Positions 28,118-38,231 of a DNA stretch of 64,000 nucleotides are shown piece by piece. Each line of letters starts with the position of its first letter. The first letter of the stretch is position 1. The stretch spans positions 1,736,001 to 1,800,000 of the forward strand of contig OZ244850.1 of the NCBI GenBank assembly GCA_965220895.1, read 5' to 3'. Under the pieces are notes generated by a model. That model did not search any database, was not told the origin of the DNA, and saw only the letters and a list, made by a program, of their open reading frames with translations. Position numbers and translations under genes: made by a program. The stretch is from WTFY01 sp965220895 (GTDB lineage: Bacteria > Pseudomonadota > Gammaproteobacteria > UBA4575).

Positions 28118-28759
28118 GTGTTGGGCATATTCGGCGGCGCGTTTGATCCGGTTCATTTCGGACACATAAAATCCGCAATGGCGCTGCAGGCGCGTTTTGG
28201 CTTTGGGCAAATCCGCTTCATCCCGTGCCGGCAGGCCCCTCACAAGGAAGCCGCAGGCGCAAGTGCACAGCACCGACGGGACATGCTGGGTCTTGTGACC
28301 CACTCCATTCCCGAATTCATCGTTGACGATCGCGAGTTGCGCCGGCCCGGTCCGTCTTACACGATCGATACGCTGAGGGAACTTCGCGAGGAAATCGGCA
28401 CCTCACAGGTACTGGTCCTGATCCTCGGGGTGGATGCCTTTGCGGATTTTTGCAGCTGGCACAAATATGATGAAATTCTGTCCATTTGTCATATCATGTT
28501 GTTACGTCGTCCCGGCTACAGGCTTGCCGGCCGGGGTTGCGAGCATATGCTCTATGAAAAGCACGGGACGGATCAGGTAACGCAAGTTCTCGAGGCTCCG
28601 CATGGATCGATCTACCTCAGTGATGAACAGGAATTCGACATCTCCTCTTCCGTTGTCCGCCAGTGTGTTGTCGAGGGCCGACAGCCCCGCTACCTGCTGC
28701 CCGGCAACGTATGGAACTATATCCGCAAGCATGGCCTGTACCGGGACCCGCAACCATGA
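28118..28759 (+). CDS. nadD: Nicotinate-nucleotide adenylyltransferase
   Basis: 213 residues. LGIFGGAFDPVHFGHIKSA is the nucleotidyltransferase H-x-G-H region and DISSSVVRQCVVEGR is the ISSxxIR-type motif. NadD converts nicotinate mononucleotide to deamido-NAD. The start is GTG 28118, with a TTG immediately after as an alternative. The genes that normally follow nadD, rsfS and rlmH, are absent and rng follows directly. Confidence 0.95.
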   Translation: MLGIFGGAFDPVHFGHIKSAMALQARFGFGQIRFIPCRQAPHKEAAGASAQHRRDMLGLVTHSIPEFIVDDRELRRPGPSYTIDTLRELREEIGTSQVLVLILGVDAFADFCSWHKYDEILSICHIMLLRRPGYRLAGRGCEHMLYEKHGTDQVTQVLEAPHGSIYLSDEQEFDISSSVVRQCVVEGRQPRYLLPGNVWNYIRKHGLYRDPQP

Positions 28760-28828
28760 ATCGCAGATGGCGCAAATCCGGCCTGAGGCCGCCATTGCGA
28801 CCTGCCACGGGGTGGGGCGAACCTCAGA

Positions 28829-30334
28829 ATGAGTGAAGAGATCCTGATCAACGTCACCCCCCAGGAGACGCGCGTCGCGGTCGTTGAGAACGGCCTGCTG
28901 CAGGAAGTGCAGGTCGAGCGCGTCGGCAAACAGGGCCTGGTCGGGAACATCTTCAAGGGCTGTGTCAGCAAGGTCATGCCGGGCATGGATGCTGCGTTTG
29001 TCGACATCGGACTGCCGAAGGCCGCTTTTCTTCACAGCTCGGACGTGGCCTACCTGCCCAAGCCCTCGGCCAGCCGGTCCGCCTTGCTGTACGGTCCCGA
29101 CGACGGCCTGCAGCCTCCCCAGAACGAGTCCATTGCCAACCTGCTCCATGAGGGACAGCAATTGCTGGTCCAGGTGATCAAGGATCAGCTGGGCACGAAA
29201 GGTGCCCGACTGACCACCAGCATCACCGTCCCTTCCCGCTACATGGTGCTGTTGCCCTACTCGAATGACATCCGCCTGTCGGTACGCATCGAGGACCCGC
29301 AGGAGCGCAACCGCCTGATCGAGACGACGCAGGGCCTGCTGGATGAACTGAACGCAAAATGCGGCTGCATCCTGAGAACGGCGGCCGAGGGCATGAGCGA
29401 GTCCGACCTGAGGAGGGACCTGAAGTTTCTGCTGGACCTGTGGGACACGATCGTGGAGAAGGTCATCACCATGACCTCGGTCACCCAGGTGTATTCCGAT
29501 CTGCCGCTGATGGTGCGCACCCTGCGTGACCTTTCGGTGGAAGATGTCGATGCGGTCCGGGTGGATTCGCGCTCCGCCTATGAATCGGTACACGAATTTT
29601 CCAAAAAACTGGTACCTGAAATTGCCGAGCGGATTTCACACTATTCGGGAGCCCGCCCGATCTTCGACCTGTATTCCATCGAGGACGAGCTGCAGAAATC
29701 CCTGCACAGGAAGGTGGAGCTCAAGTCCGGCGGCTACCTGATTTTCGACCAGACCGAAGCCATGACCACCATCGATATCAACACGGGGGGTTTTGTGGGT
29801 CACCGCAACCTGGAGGAAACCATCTACAAGACCAACCTGGAGGCGGCCCAGGCCATTGCACGCCAGCTTCGGCTGCGCAACCTGGGGGGCATCATCATCA
29901 TCGATTTCATCGACATGGAAAACGAGGAACACACGCGCCAGGTCATGCGCACGCTGGAGAAATTCCTGGAGAAAGACCGTGCCAAGAGCCAGGTGTACGA
30001 CGTCTCGCCGCTCGGCCTGGTGGAGATGACGCGCAAGCGCACCCGTGAAAGCCTGGAGCACATCCTGTGTGAGCCCTGCATTACCTGTGCAGGCCGCGGA
30101 TACATCAAAACGCCCGAGACCGTGTGCTTCGAGCTGTTTCGGGAAATCATGCGGGAGGCATCCCAGTACGAAACGGACCGGCTGCTGGTGCTTGCCTCAC
30201 AGTCCGTGATCGACCTCCTGCTGGACGAGGAATCGTCCAGTCTTGCCGAGCTCGAAGATCTCATCGGCAAGGCCATCAAGCTGCAGGTCGAGTCCCTGTA
30301 TTCGCAGGAACAGTTTGATGTTGTGCCTTTGTGA
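28829..30334 (+). CDS. rng: Ribonuclease G
   Basis: 501 residues, near E. coli RNase G (489) and far shorter than RNase E. The N-terminus is MSEEILINVTPQETRVAVVE. An S1 domain spans about residues 38-125, the catalytic DNase I-like region contains DINTGGFVGHRNLEET and IIIIDFIDMENEEHT, and the Zn-link cysteines appear as CEPCITCAGRGYI. RNase G processes the 16S rRNA 5' end and mRNA 5' regions. Its TGA overlaps the GTG start of yhdP by four bases (GTGA). Confidence 0.96.
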   Translation: MSEEILINVTPQETRVAVVENGLLQEVQVERVGKQGLVGNIFKGCVSKVMPGMDAAFVDIGLPKAAFLHSSDVAYLPKPSASRSALLYGPDDGLQPPQNESIANLLHEGQQLLVQVIKDQLGTKGARLTTSITVPSRYMVLLPYSNDIRLSVRIEDPQERNRLIETTQGLLDELNAKCGCILRTAAEGMSESDLRRDLKFLLDLWDTIVEKVITMTSVTQVYSDLPLMVRTLRDLSVEDVDAVRVDSRSAYESVHEFSKKLVPEIAERISHYSGARPIFDLYSIEDELQKSLHRKVELKSGGYLIFDQTEAMTTIDINTGGFVGHRNLEETIYKTNLEAAQAIARQLRLRNLGGIIIIDFIDMENEEHTRQVMRTLEKFLEKDRAKSQVYDVSPLGLVEMTRKRTRESLEHILCEPCITCAGRGYIKTPETVCFELFREIMREASQYETDRLLVLASQSVIDLLLDEESSSLAELEDLIGKAIKLQVESLYSQEQFDVVPL

Positions 30335-33300
30335 GCCTGGATGACCCAGTGGGGCGCAGACTGTTACTTGCCGGCTGGTACGTGCTCGCCCTGGTGCTGG
30401 TGCTCACCGCAGTTCTGAACAGCATTGCCCGCCTGCCTTCGTCCCTGTACCAGGAGCACCTCCCGACGATCCAGGAAAATATTTCCTCCCTGGTCGGCAA
30501 GCCCGTGCAGATCCGGGAGATTCATGTCAACTGGTACGGCTACACGCCGCTGATTGCCGTGGATGGCCTGTCCGTATATTCCGATGACACCCGGTCCACC
30601 CGCCTGTTTGGCGCTGAAAAAGCACTGATCTCACTGAATCTGCAGGACAGCCTGTTGCGCCGGGAGCTGGTCATCGAGGAGTTGCAGCTGAGCGGCAGCA
30701 ACCTGCAAGCCGTACGGGACAAGGATCACAGGATCGTGCTGAACGGGATCGACATCAGCGAACGCCTCGCCGAGCGCAAAGAGCGTGACCAGGGCCAGGA
30801 CATCCGCTTCAGTCTGCTGGCGAGCACGATTGCGATCCAGGATGAAGTGCTGGGCTACGACTATCACTTTGACGAGGTGGATATCGTTTTGCGCTTCCAT
30901 GAAGAGAAGCTCAGGATCTCAACGAAGGTGCGCCTGCCCGATACGCTCGGGGATTCGCTCTCGCTGGGTGCGGACCTGGTGGACCTTGATCAGGGCCTGA
31001 ACCACATCAAGGGAGAGCTGTATACGAAGGGTGAGAACATCAACCTGGAACTGCTGGGCGAGTTCTTCCCGCAGTTGCGGCTTGGGATTCAGAACGGGCG
31101 TTCCGACTTCGAGGTCTGGGGTGAGCTGGTATCGGACCAGGACTGGTCGTTTGAGGGCAGGCTGGCGTTTCATGACCTTGAATACCGCCCTGTCACCGAC
31201 CCGCTGGTTGACGATGGTCAGGAAATCACGGCACTGGATACACGCTTTCGTGCACAAAGATCACAGGACACCTGGCAGCTGGCATTGATCGAAAGCGACA
31301 TCCGAAGCGCAGGACAGAAGTGGGCGGGGGAGCAGTATGAGGTTCGCTGCATTCGTTGTGCGGGCGATGCCGGGGACGCTACGGTGGCCGTGGCCCTGGA
31401 GTATTTCGACGTCTCCCAGTTGCTGGCGACCCTGCAGCACTTTGCGGTTTTTTCCAAGGGCTTGCGTGATCTGCCCGATGAGGTACGGATCGGCGGGGAG
31501 TTCACCGACACCCAGGCCCAGTTCCAGATGCTGGGCGGGCAACCGGTGAAGTATGCCTACAGGACCCGCTTGCAACAGGCCACCGTGTCGGTGCCGGCTC
31601 ATGGGCTTGAAGTCGCTTCGCTGTCGGGCGAGGTTACGGGGGATCACGTGCAGGGCAGCTTCTCGATCGATTCACCGGCGGTACGGATCCGTGCCCAGCG
31701 GCTCAAAGAGCACGCATTCCCGGACCTCGGCATTACGGGAAGGCTCCTGTGGGAGTTCACCGACCAGGACACGGTGGCGGGGCTCGAAAATGTCACGCTG
31801 CAGGCCGAGGGGCTGCATGTGGACCTGCAGGGCGTAGTACATGTGGGGCAGGACAGCTCCCACGTGGACATCCAGGCCGCGTTTCCCGAGGTGCAGATCG
31901 CAGCACTTCAGGCCTGGCTCCCCGCCGGGACACCGGGGCTGGAGCTGATGTCATGGCTTGAGGAGGGTGAGAGGCAGGGCTCCCTGAGTGATGTCCGGCT
32001 TTTGCTGCAAGGGGACCCAAGGTACATTCCGTTTGCAGAGCACCCCGGCAGGCTTGAGATTCAGGCCGGCATCCAGGGGATTTCCCTGGGGCCTCGTGAG
32101 ACGAGGCCGGGAACCGACGATGCTGCCCTGACCCTGCTCCTCAACAACCAGCAACTGAATATTCGCGGGGACCCGGGACTGGGATCGAGTGCATCCATTT
32201 ACGGCATCGACATCGCCATTGACGACATCCTGCAGCCGCGACTGGTGATCCGGGGAGAACTGGAACTCGATGCCTGGCTGAAGGCCTACCAGCATTGGCT
32301 GGCGCCTCACGCACGGGGTACCGTTCCGGTATCTGCGACCATTGACCTTTCGCCACCCGGCGCTGCAGGGCCGGAGCAGCCCCTTGAAATCCGCATCGAG
32401 AGTGATCTGACGGACGCGGCGCTGGCGCTTCCCGAGCCCTTCGGCAAGGAGGCGGGTGCGCCCCTGACCCTGAAGATGCATTCGCAATATCAGGCCGGTG
32501 AGCGCAACACGCTTTTGTTCAATTACGGAAACCGGGTTTTCGCGAAAGCCCAGCTGGATGCGGAACCTGCACGGCTCAGCGCACTGGAGATCCGGGCAGG
32601 CGATGACCGCTTCGACCTGCCTGAAGAGGGGATCCGGGTGTCCGGAAAATTCGAGCAGCTGGACGTGGACCGGTGGCAGGACCTGCTCGGGCCCGCAGAC
32701 ACGGAAGGGCCCCTGGAGCTGCGCGAAGTCGATATCCGGGCGAACACCTTCTCCTCGTCCGATACGACCTTGACCGATGTGAGCCTGAGCCTGGAAAAAG
32801 ATGTGAATTCCTGGAGTGGGGTGATCGACTCGCAGACGATCCGGGGGACGTTCGAATACTCGCTGGAGCCGGATGCAGAAAGCAGGGTTGCGGCCAGGCT
32901 CGATTATCTCCACACCGACTATTTCGATGAAGATTTCACTTCCGATATCAATCCCCGTGATTTTCCGGCACTGGATATTCATGTCCGGCAGTTCGATCTG
33001 GAGGATTTTTCCATCAACAATGTCGCCCTGAGGACCGAACCGTCCGCGCAGGGCATGATCATCGATTCGCTGGCAATGGAAGGGGACAGTTACCGGCTCG
33101 ATGCCAGCGGGACCTGGGATGTGAATGTGCTCGGGGCGCATCACACGGACATGGCCTTTGAGATGACCGTGCGGGACCTGCACGACACGCTGACCGAGTT
33201 CGGGCAGGAGACCTCCGTGAGCAAGGGCGAGGGCATGGTTCGCGCGCAGCTCAACTGGCCGGGGATGCCGGATGAGTTTGCCCTTGAGTCTTTTGCGGGT

Positions 33301-33819
33301 ACCGTGACCCTGAGACTCAAGGACGGGGAGATCACCACGGTCGACCCGGGCGCAGGCCGCCTGGTCGGGCTGCTCAACCTGGCTGAAATCTCCAGACGGC
33401 TGACGCTGGACTTTTCCGACTTTTTCTCCGAAGGCTACGTGTTTGACAAGATTCGCGGCACTCTGGTGTTCAAGGACGGTAACCTGACCACCGAGGACCT
33501 GCGCTTCGATGGTCCTTCCGCGGACATGCACATTGCCGGGAGAACGGGGATAATGGCCCGGGATTACGACCAGATTATTACCATGACTCCGAACGTCACC
33601 GGCGGGCTACCGTGGCTCGGCATCGGTCTTGGGCCGGTCGGTGTCGGAGGCATCTATATACTGGGGAAAGTCGGCGAAAAAGTCGGGATTGATGTAGATA
33701 AGGTTGTGGACAAGGTAGTAGAAGTGAAGTATCACATGACCGGAAGCTGGGAGGACCCGCAGATCGAGTCCGTGGCACAGAAAATTGCGGACTCCGAACC
33801 GCCCCAGGCCACCCCTTAG
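30331..33819 (+). CDS. yhdP: YhdP-family AsmA-like envelope protein
   Basis: 1162 residues. A single N-terminal membrane helix (residues about 9-30) is followed by a very long, beta-rich region with DUF3971-type and AsmA_2 parts, ending GLGPVGVGGIYILGKVGEKV, typical of the family. YhdP with TamB and YdbH forms periplasm-spanning bridges implicated in phospholipid transport to the outer membrane. The rng-yhdP-nit-tldD order is widely conserved. It starts at GTG 30331, overlapping rng. It is slightly shorter than E. coli YhdP. Confidence 0.9.
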   Translation: MSLDDPVGRRLLLAGWYVLALVLVLTAVLNSIARLPSSLYQEHLPTIQENISSLVGKPVQIREIHVNWYGYTPLIAVDGLSVYSDDTRSTRLFGAEKALISLNLQDSLLRRELVIEELQLSGSNLQAVRDKDHRIVLNGIDISERLAERKERDQGQDIRFSLLASTIAIQDEVLGYDYHFDEVDIVLRFHEEKLRISTKVRLPDTLGDSLSLGADLVDLDQGLNHIKGELYTKGENINLELLGEFFPQLRLGIQNGRSDFEVWGELVSDQDWSFEGRLAFHDLEYRPVTDPLVDDGQEITALDTRFRAQRSQDTWQLALIESDIRSAGQKWAGEQYEVRCIRCAGDAGDATVAVALEYFDVSQLLATLQHFAVFSKGLRDLPDEVRIGGEFTDTQAQFQMLGGQPVKYAYRTRLQQATVSVPAHGLEVASLSGEVTGDHVQGSFSIDSPAVRIRAQRLKEHAFPDLGITGRLLWEFTDQDTVAGLENVTLQAEGLHVDLQGVVHVGQDSSHVDIQAAFPEVQIAALQAWLPAGTPGLELMSWLEEGERQGSLSDVRLLLQGDPRYIPFAEHPGRLEIQAGIQGISLGPRETRPGTDDAALTLLLNNQQLNIRGDPGLGSSASIYGIDIAIDDILQPRLVIRGELELDAWLKAYQHWLAPHARGTVPVSATIDLSPPGAAGPEQPLEIRIESDLTDAALALPEPFGKEAGAPLTLKMHSQYQAGERNTLLFNYGNRVFAKAQLDAEPARLSALEIRAGDDRFDLPEEGIRVSGKFEQLDVDRWQDLLGPADTEGPLELREVDIRANTFSSSDTTLTDVSLSLEKDVNSWSGVIDSQTIRGTFEYSLEPDAESRVAARLDYLHTDYFDEDFTSDINPRDFPALDIHVRQFDLEDFSINNVALRTEPSAQGMIIDSLAMEGDSYRLDASGTWDVNVLGAHHTDMAFEMTVRDLHDTLTEFGQETSVSKGEGMVRAQLNWPGMPDEFALESFAGTVTLRLKDGEITTVDPGAGRLVGLLNLAEISRRLTLDFSDFFSEGYVFDKIRGTLVFKDGNLTTEDLRFDGPSADMHIAGRTGIMARDYDQIITMTPNVTGGLPWLGIGLGPVGVGGIYILGKVGEKVGIDVDKVVDKVVEVKYHMTGSWEDPQIESVAQKIADSEPPQATP

Positions 33820-33846
33820 TTCACGGACAGGCCCTGAAAGACCATC

Positions 33847-34662
33847 ATGCAGAAAGTCGCTACCATACAAATGGCCTCCGGGCCCAACGTCGATGCCAAC
33901 CTGCACGAGGCAAGCCGCTTGATTCGCCAAGCGGTGGATGCCGGTGCGGGCCTGGTGGTACTGCCGGAAAACTTCGCCATCATGGGCGTGAGGGAAGAAG
34001 ACAAGGTCGGGGTCAGGGAAGCACCGGCCAGCGGGACCATACAGAACTTCCTGGCGGGGCAGGCCCGGCATCACAACATCTGGATCGTGGGAGGCACGGT
34101 ACCCCTCGAATGCGAGGATCCCGACAAGATTTTTGCGGCCTGCCTGGTCTATGACAACCGGGGACACTGCGTGGCACGCTATGACAAGATTCACTTGTTC
34201 GACGTCAACCTGGTAGAGACCGGGGAAAGCTACAATGAGTCGGAAACCATCGAGTACGGAAAAACCGGGCTGCAGGTCGTGGACTCGCCATTTGGGAAGA
34301 TTGGTCTTGCGGTCTGTTATGACCTGCGTTTCCCGGAGCTGTTCAGGGAGTTGCTGGATATGGGTGCACAGGTGGTCGTACTGCCTGCAGCCTTTACGGC
34401 GGCAACCGGGCAGGCCCACTGGGAAAGCCTCATCCGTGCACGTGCGATCGAGAATGTCATGTACGTGATCGCCTCCGCACAGGGCGGCTACCATGTGAGC
34501 GGGCGCACGACGTACGGTGACAGCATGATCGTGGACCCGTGGGGCGTGATCCTGAACCGGGTCAAGCAGGGTGCAGGCATTGCCGTCGGCGGCATAAACC
34601 TGGAGTATCTCAAGTCACGGCGCAAAACCTTTCCCTGCATCGAGCATCGAAGACTGAAATGA
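33847..34662 (+). CDS. Nit2-type carbon-nitrogen hydrolase (deaminated glutathione amidase-like)
   Basis: 271 residues with the nitrilase-superfamily triad: Glu in VVLPENFAIMG, Lys in RYDKIHLFDV and Cys in GLAVCYDLRFPELFREL. Nit1/Nit2-like members repair deaminated glutathione or act as omega-amidases. Its place between yhdP and tldD is the conserved position of this branch. The stop is followed 27 bases later by tldD. Confidence 0.9.
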   Translation: MQKVATIQMASGPNVDANLHEASRLIRQAVDAGAGLVVLPENFAIMGVREEDKVGVREAPASGTIQNFLAGQARHHNIWIVGGTVPLECEDPDKIFAACLVYDNRGHCVARYDKIHLFDVNLVETGESYNESETIEYGKTGLQVVDSPFGKIGLAVCYDLRFPELFRELLDMGAQVVVLPAAFTAATGQAHWESLIRARAIENVMYVIASAQGGYHVSGRTTYGDSMIVDPWGVILNRVKQGAGIAVGGINLEYLKSRRKTFPCIEHRRLK

Positions 34663-34689
34663 ACGCTGAACACACCGCATGACGGGCGA

Positions 34690-36141
34690 ATGAACCCCAT
34701 GGAAAACCCACTGGCACTGGCACAAGAAACCATCCTGACCCCATCCGGGCTGGATGAAACCCACCTGATGCAGGCTTTTTCTGTCCTGCTGGATTCTGCC
34801 GCGGACAGCGGGGATCTCTACTTCCAGTTGCGCAAGCAGGAAGCCTGGTCCCTGGAAGACGGAATCGTCAAGGAGGCCAGCCACGATCTCAGCCAGGGCG
34901 TGGGCATCCGGGCCATCAAGGGCGAGAAAAGCGGCTTCGCCTATTCCGATGAAATCGTCCTGCCGGCCCTGCTGGAATCCTGCAAGGCGGCCCGTGCGAT
35001 TGCCCGGGGCGGTCAGGGCGGTGCGGTGCAGAGCTGGAAGTTCTGTACCGGCAACAATCTCTACCTGTCGGAAAATCCGCTCGATTCCGTCAGCGAATCC
35101 GACAAGGTGGACCTGCTGCGACGCCTCGATAGTCTGGCACGCAAGCAGGACCCGCGCATCAAGCAGGTGATGCTGTCGCTCGCCGGCACGCACGAGATGG
35201 TGCTGGTGGCCAACAGCGACGGCCAGATGGCCGCCGATATCCGCCCACTGGTCCGGCTGTACGTGTCCGTCATTGCAGAACACAAGGGGCGCCTGGAACA
35301 GGGCAGTGCCGGGGGTGGCGGTCGCGTCGGCTACGATTTCTTCAGCCAGGAAGACCGTGCCCACTCCTACGTGCGCGAAGCGGTGCGCACGGCGCTGCTC
35401 AATCTCGAGGCGGTGGATGCGCCGGCGGGAACGATGAATGTCGTGCTGGGTCCCGGGTGGCCGGGTGTGCTGCTGCATGAGGCCATCGGTCATGGCCTGG
35501 AAGGGGACTTTACCTACAAGGGCGTCTCGGCGTTCAGCGGGCGCATCGGGGAGCGTGTGGCCAGCCCCGGCATCACGGTGGTGGATGACGGAACGCTGGA
35601 GAACCGCCGCGGTTCCCTGAACATCGATGATGAAGGCACGACCACCCAGTGCACCGTTCTCATCAAGGACGGAATCCTGAAAGGCTTCATGCAGGACCGG
35701 CTGAATGCCAAGCTGTCCAAAACGGCACCGACGGGAAACGGCCGGCGCGAGTCCTTCGCACATTTGCCCATGCCGCGCATGACCAATACCTACATGCTGG
35801 CAGGCGAGCACGAGCCGGAGGAAATCATCCGCTCCGTGGACTCTGGGTTTTATGCTGTGAACTTCGGAGGCGGGCAGGTGGACATCACCTCCGGAAAGTT
35901 CGTGTTTTCCGCCTCGGAAGCCTACCTGATCGAAAAGGGAAAGGTCACCCGGCCGGTCAAGGGGGCGACCTTGATCGGTGACGGTCCGGACGTGCTGACC
36001 AAGGTCAGCATGATCGGAAACGACCTGCGCCTGGATGACGGAATCGGGACCTGCGGCAAGGAGGGACAAAGCGTTCCCGTGGGGGTCGGCCAGCCCACGC
36101 TGCGGGTGGATGGCTTGACGGTGGGTGGCACGGCAGGTTGA
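34690..36141 (+). CDS. tldD: Metalloprotease TldD
   Basis: 483 residues. The zinc motif HEAIGHGLEGDF (HExxxH) lies near residues 258-269, and SLNIDDEGTTTQCTVL and FGGGQVDITSGKFVFSASEA are also typical. TldD with PmbA (TldE) forms a protease that matures microcin B17 and degrades CcdA in E. coli. Two ATGs (34690, 34699) are possible starts. The stop overlaps the pmbA start (TGATG), so the two subunits are coupled; yjgA, which often separates them, is not here. Confidence 0.95.
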   Translation: MNPMENPLALAQETILTPSGLDETHLMQAFSVLLDSAADSGDLYFQLRKQEAWSLEDGIVKEASHDLSQGVGIRAIKGEKSGFAYSDEIVLPALLESCKAARAIARGGQGGAVQSWKFCTGNNLYLSENPLDSVSESDKVDLLRRLDSLARKQDPRIKQVMLSLAGTHEMVLVANSDGQMAADIRPLVRLYVSVIAEHKGRLEQGSAGGGGRVGYDFFSQEDRAHSYVREAVRTALLNLEAVDAPAGTMNVVLGPGWPGVLLHEAIGHGLEGDFTYKGVSAFSGRIGERVASPGITVVDDGTLENRRGSLNIDDEGTTTQCTVLIKDGILKGFMQDRLNAKLSKTAPTGNGRRESFAHLPMPRMTNTYMLAGEHEPEEIIRSVDSGFYAVNFGGGQVDITSGKFVFSASEAYLIEKGKVTRPVKGATLIGDGPDVLTKVSMIGNDLRLDDGIGTCGKEGQSVPVGVGQPTLRVDGLTVGGTAG

Positions 36142-37478
36142 TGGAGGCGCAAAGCCTGTCCCGTCACGAAGACCGGCTCCGGCAGCTGGTGCAGTTTTGC
36201 CTGGACGAGGCCGGGCGGCTGGGGGCCGAAGGTGCCGAGGCCTCGATTGGCATCGAACACGGGCTGTCTGTGAATGCGCGACTCGGAGAGGTCGAGACCC
36301 TGGAAAAGCACAATTCCCGACGGCTCGGGGTGACCGTCTATGTCGATCGTCGCAAAGGCACGGCGGGCACCACCGATTTCGAACTCCCTGCGGTGCGCGA
36401 TGCGGTCCTGTCGGCATGCAACATTGCAAAATTCACGGAACAGGATGAATGTGCCGGGCTGGCGGACCCGGACCAGATCGCCACCGAGTTGCTGGACCTG
36501 GAACTGGATCATCCCTGGCCGCTGAGTCCCGACGAGGCGGTGGAAATTGCCATTGAGTGTGAAACCAAGGCGCGTGAACCCGAGGAGATATCCAACTCGG
36601 AGGGCGCCGGGGTCAGTACCGGGCGGGGCACACACATCTACGGGAATTCACACGGTTTTATCGGCCAGTACGTGTCCACCCGGCACAGCCTCTCCTGTAC
36701 CGTCATTGCAGAACGGGACGGCGGCATGCAGCGTGACTACTGGTACACGACAGCACGCGACCCGGCCCGACTGCAGTCTGCAACCGAGGTGGGAGAAATC
36801 GCCGCGCAACGCACCATCCGCCGGCTGGGTGCGAGGAAGATCGCCACGCAGAGCACCCCGGTCATTTTTGAAGCGGGCATGGCGCGTTCATTGCTGTCCC
36901 ACTTTGTCTCGGCGGTTTCCGGCAGTGCGCTGTACCGGAAGGCATCGTTTTTGCTGGACCACCTGGACAAGAAGGTATTTTCCGATCTGGTGACCCTTTC
37001 TGAAGATCCGCACATCAAGGGCGGGCTTGCCAGCAGTGCGTTTGACATGGAGGGCGTGGCGACCCGCCCGCGTACCCTGGTCGCCGACGGGGTACTGCAG
37101 GGCTACGTGCTGAACAGCTACTCGGCCCGGAAACTGGGCATGCAAACCACCGGCAATGCCGGCGGTATCCATAACCTGATTTTGCAGCCCGGCGAACAGA
37201 CCCTGGATGAACTGATGTCCGGCATGCAGCGTGGCTTGCTGGTGACCGAACTGATCGGCCACGGGGTGAACGGCGTGACCGGCGATTATTCGCGCGGTGC
37301 CATGGGCTACTGGGTCGAGAACGGCGAGATCCAGCATGCCGTCGAGGAAGTCACCGTGGCCGGCAACCTCAAGGATATCTTTCAGAGAATCGTGGCTATC
37401 GGCAGCGATACCGATGCACGCAGCCGCATCGTGACGCCGTCCGTGTTGATCGACGGGATGACGGTGGCAGGAAGCTGA
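36141..37478 (+). CDS. pmbA: TldE/PmbA metalloprotease subunit
   Basis: 445 residues of the PmbA/TldD fold without an HExxxH zinc site, as expected for the TldE partner. Typical parts are SIGIEHGLSVNARLGEVETL, SNSEGAGVSTGRGTHIYGNS, NSYSARKLGMQTTGNAGGIH and GDYSRGAMGYWVENGEIQH. It is coupled to tldD by overlap (ATG 36141; an in-frame TTG lies at 36138). It converges on the reverse DUF3108 gene, 15 bases away. Confidence 0.95.
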   Translation: MEAQSLSRHEDRLRQLVQFCLDEAGRLGAEGAEASIGIEHGLSVNARLGEVETLEKHNSRRLGVTVYVDRRKGTAGTTDFELPAVRDAVLSACNIAKFTEQDECAGLADPDQIATELLDLELDHPWPLSPDEAVEIAIECETKAREPEEISNSEGAGVSTGRGTHIYGNSHGFIGQYVSTRHSLSCTVIAERDGGMQRDYWYTTARDPARLQSATEVGEIAAQRTIRRLGARKIATQSTPVIFEAGMARSLLSHFVSAVSGSALYRKASFLLDHLDKKVFSDLVTLSEDPHIKGGLASSAFDMEGVATRPRTLVADGVLQGYVLNSYSARKLGMQTTGNAGGIHNLILQPGEQTLDELMSGMQRGLLVTELIGHGVNGVTGDYSRGAMGYWVENGEIQHAVEEVTVAGNLKDIFQRIVAIGSDTDARSRIVTPSVLIDGMTVAGS

Positions 37479-37493
37479 CCAGTGCAGCGGCTT

Positions 37494-38231
37494 CTACAGC
37501 CAGCGCACCTCTGTGATTCGGGCAGAAATTTCGGTTTTTCCATTCCGGGTCTTGTCCGAGCGAACCGGGATGTAATGCAGGGACTCGGCATACCATTCCG
37601 TATATCGGGTGCCCTTCCTGTCATTTTTTTCCCGCACGTACTTGTGTGCAGAGAAGCTGCCAAGCCGGGTCTGTACGGGCTGGTGGGGTTCGAGTTCGTA
37701 CACATACTCTTTCAGGCGGCCTCTTGAGACCACCGGGCAGGTATACCGCATGATCCCGGCATCCGGTTCGCGCATCAGCAGGAGCTGGACAGAGAACCGG
37801 TCCAGCGTGTGGGGCGCGATCGACAGGGTGCCTGTTTTCCCCTTGTACCGGGTCTGTACCGTGTGAGTGCCCCAGTCGAAGACGTATTGTTCGTTGCGAT
37901 CCTTTTCCGCTCCATAGACCTCGTATTCGAACTCGACCGCGCGATAACGGTCTTCGGTCTTCTCGAGTACGGTGCGGTAGGTAGCAACCTTCGAGCCCAG
38001 GAAAAATGCGGCAATCCCAACCGGGTAGGTTCGAGACTCATAGACCAGTTTGCCATCCTGCTTCCTCAGGCTGAGGCGCATCTCACCAACCGTGATCTCT
38101 CCTTTTCTGACCTCGTAGATGGCCTCGAATTCAGGTGGAAGTTCTGCTGTGGCCAGCGTGGCGGCGTGGCTGGAGATGACCGGTCCGGCCAGCAGAAAGC
38201 AAGTGGCCAGCATGACCGGGAGTTTGTTCAT
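37494..38231 (-). CDS. DUF3108 domain protein, exported
   Basis: 245 residues with an N-terminal signal peptide (KLPVMLATCFLLAGPVIS, then SHA as a likely cleavage site). The rest matches DUF3108: FEAIYEVRKGEITVGEMRLS, RYRAVEFEYEVYGAEK and LHYIPVRSDKTRNGKTEISA. The function of the family is not established and a periplasmic beta-rich protein is predicted. Its ATG overlaps the purN stop by four bases, so it belongs to the purM-purN unit. Confidence 0.85.
   Translation of the reverse strand: MNKLPVMLATCFLLAGPVISSHAATLATAELPPEFEAIYEVRKGEITVGEMRLSLRKQDGKLVYESRTYPVGIAAFFLGSKVATYRTVLEKTEDRYRAVEFEYEVYGAEKDRNEQYVFDWGTHTVQTRYKGKTGTLSIAPHTLDRFSVQLLLMREPDAGIMRYTCPVVSRGRLKEYVYELEPHQPVQTRLGSFSAHKYVREKNDRKGTRYTEWYAESLHYIPVRSDKTRNGKTEISARITEVRWL

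Noticed and set aside
31951..33531. 526-codon minus-strand frame opposite yhdP
   Set aside because: Antisense shadow caused by codon bias; no family features.
34615..36429. 604-codon open frame on the minus strand opposite tldD
   Set aside because: It is a shadow of the tldD frame in GC-rich DNA; tldD on the plus strand is a complete, recognisable gene.
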